Shown: one piece after another, positions 25,827 to 33,681 of the stretch | How the letters are laid out: each line of letters begins with the position of its first letter | How positions within the stretch are numbered: position 1 is the first letter of the stretch | Origin: DATMFV01 sp964651005 | Lineage (GTDB): Bacteria; Verrucomicrobiota; Verrucomicrobiia; Chthoniobacterales; Chthoniobacteraceae | Direction of reading: 5' to 3' | Length of the DNA stretch: 64,000 bases | Assembly: GCA_964651005.1 (NCBI GenBank) | Contig: CAZYVL010000001.1 | Coordinates: 1 to 64,000 of the forward strand | Program-made: the position numbers and the translations under genes | Notes under the pieces: generated by a model | What the model saw: the letters and a program-made list of their open reading frames with translations, nothing else | The model's database searches: none | Told to the model about the DNA's origin: nothing

Positions 25827-26297
25827 ATGACGTTGGGGCATCTATTATCCGTTGATCAGATCATTCCAGAGATGAAGGCGACCGAGCGTTGGTCCGCCAT
25901 TGTGGAACTGGTGGATCTCCTCGTCCGGCTCGACAAGATCAACCCCGCCGACCGGGATGTGGTGCTCGCCGCGCTGCGTGCGCGCGAGGAGACGATGAGC
26001 ACCGGGATCGGCTTCGGCATCGCCATTCCGCACGCCTCCTCGGATCGCGTTCCGGAGGTTGTCGCCGCTTTCGGGCGTTCGGAGGCGGGCATCGAGTTCG
26101 ACTCGCTGGACAATCTCCCCGTCAAGTTCATCGTCCTTTTCATCGTTCCCAAGGACCAGTTTCAAACCCATCTCCGCACCCTGGCCGCCATCGCCAAGTT
26201 TCTCAACGACCGCACGGTGCGCGAACGGTTGGCCACCGCCCCGGACGCTCCCGAAATCCTGAGCATCTTCGAAGCCTCGCCCTCGGCGCGCGCCTGA
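25827..26297 (+). CDS. PTS EIIA-type (PtsN-like) phosphocarrier protein
   Basis: A 156-residue PTS_EIIA_2 domain protein. The expected phosphorylation histidine lies in GIGFGIAIPHASSDRVPEV (about residue 71). The surrounding LRAREETMSTGIGFGIAIPH matches the nitrogen-PTS IIA proteins, which act as phosphorylation-state regulators and not in sugar uptake. ATG 25827 has AGGA 4 nt upstream and removes an unrelated N-terminal extension. No EI, HPr or transporter gene is adjacent. Its divergent partner is glgA and argS follows on the same strand after 124 bp, so no target is suggested by context. Confidence 0.88.
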   Translation: MTLGHLLSVDQIIPEMKATERWSAIVELVDLLVRLDKINPADRDVVLAALRAREETMSTGIGFGIAIPHASSDRVPEVVAAFGRSEAGIEFDSLDNLPVKFIVLFIVPKDQFQTHLRTLAAIAKFLNDRTVRERLATAPDAPEILSIFEASPSARA

Positions 26298-26346
26298 GCG
26301 AAGACCGCCGCTTTTCTCTCCCCGGCGAACCGCCGGATCGTGCTCC

Positions 26347-26364
26347 GAAGACGTTGAAGACGTT
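26347..26364. repeat. 9-bp tandem duplication
   Basis: GAAGACGTT is present twice in succession between the IIA-like gene and argS, followed by GAA. Confidence 0.8.
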
Positions 26365-26390
26365 GAAAAAGAACGGCTGCGGGGCGCTTT

Positions 26391-26410
26391 GGGAACGCTT
26401 GGGAACGCTT
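26391..26410. repeat. 10-bp tandem duplication before argS
   Basis: GGGAACGCTT is perfectly duplicated (26391-26400, 26401-26410), 11 bp before the argS start codon. A T-rich stretch follows up to the ATG. Confidence 0.85.
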
Positions 26411-26421
26411 TTCTTTTTTTC

Positions 26422-28122
26422 ATGACGATCCAGACTCTCCTCCAATCCCGCCTGCGCGCGGCCGTACCGCCCGGGGCCGCCGCCGAGATCGCCTCCACGG
26501 CGGACGCGCGTTTTGGCGATTACCAGACCAACGCCGCCATGCTGCTGGCTAAGGCGCAACGGGCTAACCCGCGCCAGATCGCCGCCGAGATCATCGGGCG
26601 GCTGCGCGTGGAAGATCTTTGCGAGCCGCCGGAGATCGCCGGGGCCGGGTTCATCAACTTCCGGCTGCGGCCCGCGTTCGTGGAGCGCCATCTCCGGGCG
26701 TTGATGGAGGGCGACCGGCTTGGCGTGCCGCTCGCGGAGGCCGGGGCGAAAAAGACGATCCTTCTCGATTTCAGCTCGCCCAACGTCGCCAAGCCGATGC
26801 ATGTCGGCCACATCCGGAGCACCATCCTGGGCGACACGCTCGCGCGGATCGCCCGGTTCCTGGGGCATGCCGTCATCACCGACAACCATGTCGGCGACTG
26901 GGGCACGCAGTTTGGCAAGGTGATCTACGGGTGGAAACACTTCCGCGACGACAAGGCGCTCGCCGCCGATCCGATCCGGGAGTTGGTCCGCCTCTACAAG
27001 GAGGCGAACGCGCGGGCGGAGAGCGACCCCGCCGTGCTCGCCGCCTGTCGCGAGGAGCTGGTGAAGCTCCAGGGGGGCGACCCGGAAAACCTTGGAATCT
27101 GGAAGGAGGCGGTTCGCCTTTCGTGGAAGGAGTTCGAGGCGATGTACGGGCTGCTCGACATCCGCTTTGACGAACACCTGGGCGAGAGCTTTTACAACGA
27201 GCGGCTTGCGCCGCTGGTGGAGGAACTGCTGGCCGACGGCACGGCGGAGATCAGCGAAGGGGCGGTCTGTGTCTTCTTCCGTGACAACCCGGCGCTCGCC
27301 GACAAACCGTGCCTCATCCGCAAGAGCGACGGCGGGTTCCTCTACGCGACGACCGATCTCGCCACGCTCGACTACCGGGTGGAGCGGTGGCGGCCCGATG
27401 CGATCTGGTACGTCGTCGGCGCGCCGCAGGCGCTGCATTTCGAGCAGATCTTTTCCGTGGCGCGCAAGCGGGGCATCCGCTGCGAACTCCGGCATGTCGC
27501 CTTCGGCAGCATCCTCGGCGAAGACCGCAAGCTGATGAAAACGCGCTCCGGCGAGAACGTGCAACTGCGCGACGTGCTGGAGGAGGCGCGGCAGCGCGCG
27601 CTGCGGATCGTGGAGGAGAAGAACCCCGGCCTGACGCCCGACGAAAAGGCGAACATCGCCCGGATGATCGGGATCGGCGCGGTCAAGTACGCGGAGCTTT
27701 CGCAGTTCCGGATGACCGACTACGTGTTCTCCTGGGAGAAAATGCTCTCCTTCCAGGGGAACACCGCCCCGTACTTGCAAAACGCCTACGTCCGCATCCG
27801 CTCGATCTTCCGCAAGCTGGAGACGGCGTTCGTGCTCCCGGAGTCGCTCTCCCTGGCTGACCCGGCGGAATGGACGCTTGCCAAAAAGCTCTTCCAGTTC
27901 GGCGAGGTGCTCCCGCAGACGCTGGAGGATTTCCGCCCCAACCTCCTGGCCAACTATCTGTACGAGCTGGCCAACCTCTTCCACGGTTTTTACGAGGCGT
28001 GTCCGGTGCTCCGGAGCGAGGGGGCGACACGCGACTCGCGGCTCGCGCTCTGCGACCTGAGCGCGCGCGTGCTCCGGCAGGGGCTTGGCCTGCTCGGCAT
28101 CGCGACGCCGGAGAAGATGTGA
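26422..28122 (+). CDS. argS: Arginyl-tRNA synthetase
   Basis: A 566-residue class I synthetase that charges tRNA-Arg. The N-terminal Add-1 domain (about 1-100) is followed by the HIGH motif as SPNVAKPMHVGHIRST (about 119-134). The second signature has the degenerate KMSK form usual for ArgRS (DRKLMKTRSGENVQL). The C-terminal anticodon-binding domain contains LANYLYELANLFHGFYEACPV, which is also diagnostic. ATG 26422 gives the family N-terminus (MTIQTLLQSRLRAAV). No Shine-Dalgarno is visible; a T-run stands in its place. Neighbours are unrelated. Confidence 0.96.
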   Translation: MTIQTLLQSRLRAAVPPGAAAEIASTADARFGDYQTNAAMLLAKAQRANPRQIAAEIIGRLRVEDLCEPPEIAGAGFINFRLRPAFVERHLRALMEGDRLGVPLAEAGAKKTILLDFSSPNVAKPMHVGHIRSTILGDTLARIARFLGHAVITDNHVGDWGTQFGKVIYGWKHFRDDKALAADPIRELVRLYKEANARAESDPAVLAACREELVKLQGGDPENLGIWKEAVRLSWKEFEAMYGLLDIRFDEHLGESFYNERLAPLVEELLADGTAEISEGAVCVFFRDNPALADKPCLIRKSDGGFLYATTDLATLDYRVERWRPDAIWYVVGAPQALHFEQIFSVARKRGIRCELRHVAFGSILGEDRKLMKTRSGENVQLRDVLEEARQRALRIVEEKNPGLTPDEKANIARMIGIGAVKYAELSQFRMTDYVFSWEKMLSFQGNTAPYLQNAYVRIRSIFRKLETAFVLPESLSLADPAEWTLAKKLFQFGEVLPQTLEDFRPNLLANYLYELANLFHGFYEACPVLRSEGATRDSRLALCDLSARVLRQGLGLLGIATPEKM

Positions 28123-28188
28123 TCTGCCCCCCCGCCTCCCGCTCAAGTGGAAGCGGGGGCGTTGACGCGGCGCAATACGCCCGTTACC

Positions 28189-28194
28189 AAGGAG
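28189..28194 (+). promoter_or_regulatory. Strong ribosome-binding site deciding the start at 28201
   Basis: AAGGAG lies 6 nt before ATG 28201. Such a clear site is rare in this window and rules out the longer in-frame reading from 28147. Confidence 0.75.
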
Positions 28195-28200
28195 ACACCC

Positions 28201-28611
28201 ATGAAAACCCTCCAAGCCCTTCTTTCCGGCGCCACGCTCCTGGCGCTTTTCGCCTGCACTGCGCCCCACGCCTTTGCCCAGGCGGGAGCGCCTCTTCCGA
28301 CGGCGAGCGCGACCCCGGCCAAGACGGAAACGGACGCGAAGAATGCGCGGCCACTCCCGTTCAAGAGCGTCGTGGTTTCGGTCGATCCGGTTGGCCGCTC
28401 TTTTCAGATGGGGAAGAAGAAGATCCGGGTCGTCCACGTTGTGCCGGCTACCCGGCTCACCCTGAGCAGCGGCGCGCCCGCGAGCTTTGGCGATCTCCGT
28501 CCGGGAATGGAGGTCCGTGGCTCCACCCGCAAGCTCCCTTCGGGCGAGCTGGAGGCGGTGAGCGTCAAGATCGGCCCGAAAGAGGCGGCGCCGAAGAGTA
28601 AAGATCAGTAG
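28201..28611 (+). CDS. Small exported protein with DUF5666-like domain
   Basis: A 136-residue protein. A signal peptide (LLSGATLLALFACTAPHAFA-Q) ends at a signal peptidase I-type A-F-A site; the Cys in LFAC is a poor lipobox. After a Pro/Ala/Thr linker comes a short beta-rich domain (VVVSVDPVGRSFQMGKKKIR, then RLTLSSGAPASFGDLRPGME and VRGSTRKLPSGELEAVSVKI) resembling the DUF5666 / OB-like domain. The function is unknown; a periplasmic location is likely. Its 3' end overlaps the convergent rhomboid gene by 7 bp. Confidence 0.7.
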   Translation: MKTLQALLSGATLLALFACTAPHAFAQAGAPLPTASATPAKTETDAKNARPLPFKSVVVSVDPVGRSFQMGKKKIRVVHVVPATRLTLSSGAPASFGDLRPGMEVRGSTRKLPSGELEAVSVKIGPKEAAPKSKDQ

Positions 28612-29453
28612 CCGCGCCCGGTCCGGTTTTCGATCTTCTCGCGGCCGAGTTCGAGCACGCGGCGTTCCGCCCGGGTGAGGCTGTGGATGCCTTCGCGGGA
28701 AATTTTATCGAGGATCGGGTCGATCTCCTCGCTGATGAACTCCGCCGGGTTCATCCGGTCGCGCCGCTCCTGGAGGCGGCGGCGGTCGCGAAAGAGGCGT
28801 TGCAGCCAGAACGCCCCGCCGTAGCCGAGCCGCCTGGCGTAGAACCACCCCATCATCGCGCCGCCGAGGTGGGCGAAATGCCCGATCTGGTTTTCGAACC
28901 CGACCAGGGCGAAGAGAACCGAAGTGACGATCACCGCCCGGCCAAGCCATTTCGCCCGCATCCGGACCGGGATGATAAAGAAGAGGAGCGCGGTGATCTC
29001 CAGCTCCGGCAGGATGGTGGTGAAAGCCAGGAGGACGGCACAGACCCCACCGGAAGCGCCGACGAGCTCCCCGAACCCCGAACCGCCGATCAACTGCACG
29101 ATCCCGCCGAAAATGCCCCCCGCGAAGTAAATGCCGCAAAGATGGCGGGAGCCGCAAACCGTCTCCACCTCCCGCCCCGCGAAGTAAAACCCGAGGCAGT
29201 TGACGAGCAGGTGCACGACGCCGCCGTGCAGGAACATGTAGGTGACGAACTGCCAGTAGTAGCCGTTCTCGATGCCGCGCGCGCTCAGGGCGAAGAGCGA
29301 TTCGACCGCTCCCGGGGAGACCCGCGCGAGAATGCTCTGGAGCAGGAAGGCGACCACGTTGGCCACCAGGAGCCAGAACACGACCGGATTCCGCCCTCTG
29401 GACCAGCGGTTGGGAAAAGGGACTGTTTTGCGCCCGAACTGCATTTTCCTCAA
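28605..29453 (-). CDS. Rhomboid-family intramembrane serine protease
   Basis: A 282-residue polytopic inner-membrane protease. The catalytic serine is S134 in ELVGASGGVCAVLL, the catalytic histidine H195 in GHFAHLGGAMMGW, and the conserved N-terminal YMFLHGGVVHLLVNCLGFYF (about 72-91) supplies the oxyanion region. Six membrane segments are visible between residues 22 and 210. A charged cytoplasmic tail (about 213-282, Arg/Glu-rich) follows, longer than in minimal rhomboids. It probably cleaves single-span membrane proteins; substrates are unknown. The gene stands alone and overlaps the end of the upstream + strand gene by 7 bp. Confidence 0.93.
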   Translation of the reverse strand: MRKMQFGRKTVPFPNRWSRGRNPVVFWLLVANVVAFLLQSILARVSPGAVESLFALSARGIENGYYWQFVTYMFLHGGVVHLLVNCLGFYFAGREVETVCGSRHLCGIYFAGGIFGGIVQLIGGSGFGELVGASGGVCAVLLAFTTILPELEITALLFFIIPVRMRAKWLGRAVIVTSVLFALVGFENQIGHFAHLGGAMMGWFYARRLGYGGAFWLQRLFRDRRRLQERRDRMNPAEFISEEIDPILDKISREGIHSLTRAERRVLELGREKIENRTGRGY

Positions 29454-29544
29454 TCTATGTCCCGAAAAAGGGTTGTCGAATAAGAATCGGCCCCCGCCGG
29501 AAGGATGCGCGCGGGCGGGGTGCGAACCGGGGGGGAATGACGCA

Positions 29545-30582
29545 TCAGGCCAGCTCGCGGAAGAATTTCCGCTGCCGCTCGAAATTGGTTTCCAGCCTCG
29601 CCCGGAGCGCGGGCAACGGGGCTTCGCTCTCCCCGGAGTCGGGCTGGGCGAGGGCGACGCAGAGGGCGGTCAGCCCGCACACGTCGTCGAGGGAGACCGA
29701 CTCCGGCTCGATCCGCCGCGCCGGGCCGCAGTTATGGTAGTTCCCCAGCGCGACGCAGAGCGCGCCGCACCGGTAGCCATAGAGGGCGTAGGCCGTCGCC
29801 TCGCAGGTGCCGCCGGGCATGAGGTGACGCTGGAAGGGGAAGCCGGTGCGGGCGGCGGTGGCGGCCAGCTCTGCGGTGATCGCCGGGTCGAAGATCGAAG
29901 TCTTGTCCCCGACGCGGACAATCACCCCTTCTCCCATCTTCGCGGGGGGGCGCTCCGCGCTGGTTTCGAGCGAGAGGATGCCGAGATCGCGCGGGAGAAG
30001 GCCCGAGCGCGCCAGTTCCATCGCCCCGACGAACCCGACCTCCTCGGCGCGGGTGAAAAGGCCCAGGCACGCCCCTTCCGCGCCGGTGCGCTCCAGCTCC
30101 TGGAACGCGGCGACGAGCGCGGCGCAGCCGACGAGATCGTCACACGCCCGCGAATAAACCTTCCCCTCGCGCACGGCGAAGGCGGAGAGATCCCACATGG
30201 CGAAGTCGCCGTATTCCCGGCGAGGCGGGCGGACATCAAGATATTCGCGGGGAACGCCTCCGAGGAATTCCCAATCCGCCCCGACGCGTACCCAGCCGGG
30301 GTGGTCCATGTGTACGGCGAAGGCCCAGCGCGGCTCGTGCGCGAGCGACCCGCTGCGGCAGCAGGCGTAGCGGGCGATCAGGTTGCCAAACGGGTCGCGC
30401 TCCACGGAGACGTGCGGCAGCGGGGCGAGCTGCCGGGCGATCTCGCGCGCCACGGCGTCTTCGTGAAAAGGAGCGGTCGGCTGCCGGAGGATCGACTCCA
30501 GGGTGGCGAGCAGCGCGGCGGTGAAATCCGGCTCGGCAGGGGAGGGGAAATCGGGGGCGGGGGCGGGAATGGGGGTAGTCAT
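29545..30582 (-). CDS. M42/M28-like zinc aminopeptidase
   Basis: A 345-residue putative metallopeptidase of the M42 (glutamyl aminopeptidase / deblocking) group. Candidate metal and catalytic residues are in place: H91 in AFAVHMDHPGW, the bridging Asp in YSRACDDLVGCAA (147-149), the catalytic Glu pair E180-E181 in FTRAEEVGFVGAM, E206 in ILSLETSA and H283 in ALGNYHNCG. No signal peptide, so cytoplasmic. The start is decided by ATGA: the ATG (30582-30580) overlaps the stop TGA (30581-30579) of the lipid-kinase gene, so translation is coupled. The physiological peptide substrate is unknown. Confidence 0.87.
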   Translation of the reverse strand: MTTPIPAPAPDFPSPAEPDFTAALLATLESILRQPTAPFHEDAVAREIARQLAPLPHVSVERDPFGNLIARYACCRSGSLAHEPRWAFAVHMDHPGWVRVGADWEFLGGVPREYLDVRPPRREYGDFAMWDLSAFAVREGKVYSRACDDLVGCAALVAAFQELERTGAEGACLGLFTRAEEVGFVGAMELARSGLLPRDLGILSLETSAERPPAKMGEGVIVRVGDKTSIFDPAITAELAATAARTGFPFQRHLMPGGTCEATAYALYGYRCGALCVALGNYHNCGPARRIEPESVSLDDVCGLTALCVALAQPDSGESEAPLPALRARLETNFERQRKFFRELA

Positions 30583-31460
30583 GGCTTTTTCTTCGGGACG
30601 AGCACCCGAAGGCGTTTCGGATGAAACCGGAATTCGACCGGGAGCGGCCCGATCACTTCGCCATCCACCTCGACGGGGATGGGGAGGGGGCCGTCGCTCG
30701 TAATGCTGAGATGCGCCGTGCGGAAGTATTCCACGTCGCGAAGCCGCACATGCGTGCCGAAGGCGATGCCGTGCAGGTAGCGGGCGATGTCGAGGTAGCC
30801 GAGGTTTTTGAAAACGAGCACGTCGAGCAGGCCGTCGTCGATCCGCGCATCGGGAAACACCGTGAAGGGGCCGCCGTAGAGGCGTCCGTTTCCGATCAGC
30901 ACGAACGACCCCTCGCTGGCGGCCTGCGGAGCATGGCTTTGCAGGAGCAGGCGCGGCGGCTGGCGGGCGGCGATCTGCGCGGCGGAGATCAGGTAGCTCA
31001 ACGGCCCGAAGGTCTTCTTGAACCCCGCGCTTGTCTCCTGGACGGCCTGGGCGTCGAACCCGACCCCAGCGAGCTGCACGAAGGCGTGGCCGTTGGCCAG
31101 CGGGAGGTCGATCTCCCGCTCCGCGCCCGCGCGGATCACCTCCCAGCATTCGCGGAGATTGCGGGAGAGGCCGAGTTCCGTGGCAAAGACATTCATCGTC
31201 CCGGTCGGCAGGAGGCCGAGGGCGACATCCGCCCCGGCAAGGGCGTTGACGATCTCGTTGATGGTGCCGTCGCCCCCGGCGGCGACGATCTGCTCGAAAC
31301 CCTCCTCCACCATCCGCGCCGCCAGCGCGCGCGCTTCGCCGCGCCCCGAGGTGTGCAGGAGCGTGGCGGACCCGGCGGCGAGCGATGCGATCTCCGCGCC
31401 GAGGTCGCGCGCTTTGTCGCCGCGCGCAGCCGGGTTCAGGATGATCGCGGTTTTGCGCAT
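30579..31460 (-). CDS. Diacylglycerol/lipid kinase family protein (YegS-like)
   Basis: A 293-residue DAGK_cat-domain protein. The nucleotide-binding signature GGDGT is at residues 62-66 within QIVAAGGDGTINEIVNAL, followed by LGLLPTGTMNVFATELGL. The C-terminal half has the family's beta-sandwich (FVQLAGVGFDAQAVQ, then IDDGLLDVLVFKNLG). Such proteins phosphorylate diacylglycerol, sphingoid bases or related lipids at the inner leaflet of the membrane. The lipid used here is unknown. The gene is translationally coupled to the downstream peptidase by a 4-bp overlap and is divergent from the AsmA-like gene. Confidence 0.92.
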   Translation of the reverse strand: MRKTAIILNPAARGDKARDLGAEIASLAAGSATLLHTSGRGEARALAARMVEEGFEQIVAAGGDGTINEIVNALAGADVALGLLPTGTMNVFATELGLSRNLRECWEVIRAGAEREIDLPLANGHAFVQLAGVGFDAQAVQETSAGFKKTFGPLSYLISAAQIAARQPPRLLLQSHAPQAASEGSFVLIGNGRLYGGPFTVFPDARIDDGLLDVLVFKNLGYLDIARYLHGIAFGTHVRLRDVEYFRTAHLSITSDGPLPIPVEVDGEVIGPLPVEFRFHPKRLRVLVPKKKP

Positions 31461-31561
31461 GGAGTCTCGAGGTGGGGTTGGCGGAAGCCGAGGGGGGCGG
31501 AGAGGGGGCGGCCCCTTTTTTTCGACCTTTTCTTTCAGCGGGTGGCCGTTACTTTGCCACT

Positions 31562-33031
31562 GTGAAAAAAGTTGCCAAGGGGTTTCTCTTTGCCTTCGCC
31601 TCGCTGGCGGCGCTGCTTTTCCTGGCGGCGCTGGTCATTAATTTTTACGTGGAGTCGGGAGGCGTGCAGGCGCGGCTGCAAGCGGTGGTGAGCCGCGAAC
31701 TGGGGATGCCGGTGAAGCTCGCGCGGGTCCGTTTTTCGTTCTGGAGCGGGTTGCAGGTGGACGGGGTGACGATTCCCGGCGAGGGGAAGGAGCCGTTTCT
31801 GACGGCGGAGAGCATGTCGGCGCGGCTGGCGTGGAGGCCGCTTCTTTCGCGGAAGCTCGTCATCCGGGAGGTGCTGATCTCCTCGCCCAAAGTCGTCTGG
31901 GTGCAGACCAAGCAGGGGAAATGGGAACTCCCCAAGAGCGCGGAACCCCCGGAGACCAAGGCCAAGCCTCAACCCAAGCCCGCCACACCCGCCCCGCCCC
32001 GGGACAAGAGCGCGCGCCGCACGCCAGCGGCCACGCCGGGGGAGGAGGACGCCACGGCGGAGGCGGAGAAGAAGAGCGTGGAGTTCCAGATCGTACTGGC
32101 GCGGATTCGGAACGCTTCATTCCGGTTCCTGGACCGCGAGGGGAAACCGGCGGCGATTTTCGAAGGCGTCTCCGTCAACATCCCGCTGGCGACGACGGAC
32201 CGGGCGCACGGCGACGCCACGATCCAGAGGTTGAAGCTGCACGATTCCGTCGCGGTCGAAGAGATCACGACGCCGTTCGCCTATGACGGGGGCAGGCTGA
32301 CGCTGCCGAAGGTGAAGGCGCGGATCGCCGGAGGCTCCCTGGACGGCGATTTCGCGATCCAGCCGGCGGACGAGGGCGCGCCCTTCGCGCTGCATGTCCG
32401 TTTCGAGAAGGTAGACCTCAACCGGTTGGTCGCCGAGGTCGATCCCGGCGGGGCGCTCCGGCAGGCGGAAGGCAAGCTCGCCGGGAATCTTGAGCTGCGG
32501 GGCCGGAGCAGCCAGAAGAAGACGATCGAGGGGAAGGGCCAGGCTGTGCTCACGGGCGGTAGGATGGAGCAATACCCGCTCTTGCAGATGCTCGGGCAGA
32601 CGTTCCGGATCGAGGATTTGGAGAGGCTCGACCTGCGGCAGGCGAAGCTGGAGGTGCGCATCGCCCGGGAGAGGATCTACGTGGAGCGTCTCGTGCTTGA
32701 ATCGACCAATCTGAACCTCTCCGCGAAGGGAGAGATCCGCTTCAACGGCAAGCTCGACCTCGACGCGGGCCTGGCCGTGAACGAAAAGATCGCGCGGCAG
32801 ATCCCGAAGTGGCTCTACTCCAATTTCAAGCCGCAGCCGGAGAGCGATCTTCGCGCGCTCCCGTTCAAAGTGACGGGGACGCTGGAAGACCCGAAGACCG
32901 ATCTCATTCACGGGATCATGGGCGAGACGATCGAGCGCCAGGCGACGGATCTTCTCAAAGCGTTCCGCAATCTCGCCACGGGCGATAAGGAGAAGAAGAA
33001 AAAATCCGACAAGGAGAAAAAGAAGCACTGA
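31562..33031 (+). CDS. AsmA-like envelope protein
   Basis: A 489-residue protein with one N-terminal membrane anchor (GFLFAFASLAALLFLAALVI, about 7-26) and a long periplasmic beta-rich region. RELGMPVKLARVRFSFWSGLQ, close after the anchor, and the C-terminal ELRGRSSQKKTIEGKGQAVL and DLDAGLAVNEKIARQIPKWL regions resemble AsmA/DUF3971 proteins, which are linked to outer-membrane lipid transport. A disordered Pro/Lys/Ala linker occurs at about residues 130-165 and a Lys-rich tail ends the protein. GTG 31562 gives the membrane anchor right at the N-terminus; the upstream frame is low-complexity. It precedes rsmD by 7 nt. Confidence 0.75.
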   Translation: MKKVAKGFLFAFASLAALLFLAALVINFYVESGGVQARLQAVVSRELGMPVKLARVRFSFWSGLQVDGVTIPGEGKEPFLTAESMSARLAWRPLLSRKLVIREVLISSPKVVWVQTKQGKWELPKSAEPPETKAKPQPKPATPAPPRDKSARRTPAATPGEEDATAEAEKKSVEFQIVLARIRNASFRFLDREGKPAAIFEGVSVNIPLATTDRAHGDATIQRLKLHDSVAVEEITTPFAYDGGRLTLPKVKARIAGGSLDGDFAIQPADEGAPFALHVRFEKVDLNRLVAEVDPGGALRQAEGKLAGNLELRGRSSQKKTIEGKGQAVLTGGRMEQYPLLQMLGQTFRIEDLERLDLRQAKLEVRIARERIYVERLVLESTNLNLSAKGEIRFNGKLDLDAGLAVNEKIARQIPKWLYSNFKPQPESDLRALPFKVTGTLEDPKTDLIHGIMGETIERQATDLLKAFRNLATGDKEKKKKSDKEKKKH

Positions 33032-33038
33032 GGGCAGG

Positions 33039-33644
33039 ATGCGCGTTGTATCTGGAACCGCCGGGGGGATCCCGCTCCTTGCTCCGAAGACCGATCTGCG
33101 GCCCACGATGGACCGCGTGCGGGGGGCGATTTTCGACAGCCTTGGCGAAGCGGTGCGCGGCGCGCGGGTGCTCGACCTTTTTGCCGGTTCGGGCGCGCTG
33201 GGGATCGAGGCGTTGAGCCGCGGGGCCGCTGCGGCAACGCTCGTGGAAAAGGAGCCGCGCGCGGTGGAGACGATCCGCCGCAACCTGGAGAAGACGCGGC
33301 TGGGCGGGGGCGCGACGGTGCACGCGCTCGATGTGTTCTCCTTCCTCCACAGGCTGGCCGCCGAGGGGGGGTATGATTTGATCCTCGCCGACCCGCCTTA
33401 TGCCCGGCGGGAGGGCGATCGCGATTTCGGCGCGGAACTGCTGGGCGATCCGGCGCTGGCGCGGGCGCTCGCGCCGGGCGGCTGGCTGGTGCTTGAAAAG
33501 CGGCCCGACGCGAAGCTGTCGGCCCCGCCCGGCTGGGAGCGGCTCCGCGAGCGGCGCTACGGCGCGACGGAGGTGGTGATGTTCCGGCTGCCGGAAGGGG
33601 GTTCTACGCCGGAAGCCGCCCCGGCATCCGCTTCGGGGGATTGA
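33039..33644 (+). CDS. rsmD: 16S rRNA (guanine-966-N2)-methyltransferase RsmD
   Basis: A 201-residue SAM-dependent methyltransferase modifying G966 of 16S rRNA. It begins MRVVSGTAGGIPLLAPKTDL with RPTMDRVRGAIFDSL, the family's RNA-binding start. Motif I for SAM is VLDLFAGSGALGIEALSRG (about 44-62) and the catalytic motif is DLILADPPYARR (about 112-123). It starts 7 nt after the AsmA-like stop with GGGCAGG just upstream, so they share a transcript. The last ~15 residues are an Ala/Pro-rich extension. Confidence 0.95.
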   Translation: MRVVSGTAGGIPLLAPKTDLRPTMDRVRGAIFDSLGEAVRGARVLDLFAGSGALGIEALSRGAAAATLVEKEPRAVETIRRNLEKTRLGGGATVHALDVFSFLHRLAAEGGYDLILADPPYARREGDRDFGAELLGDPALARALAPGGWLVLEKRPDAKLSAPPGWERLRERRYGATEVVMFRLPEGGSTPEAAPASASGD

Positions 33645-33681
33645 CCGGCGAAGAACGCCCCGCTTTCATAAAGAGCCCTTC

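Noticed and set aside
28147..28200. Start of the DUF5666-like protein at 28147
   Set aside because: The strong AAGGAG at 28189-28194 and the signal peptide both place the start at 28201.
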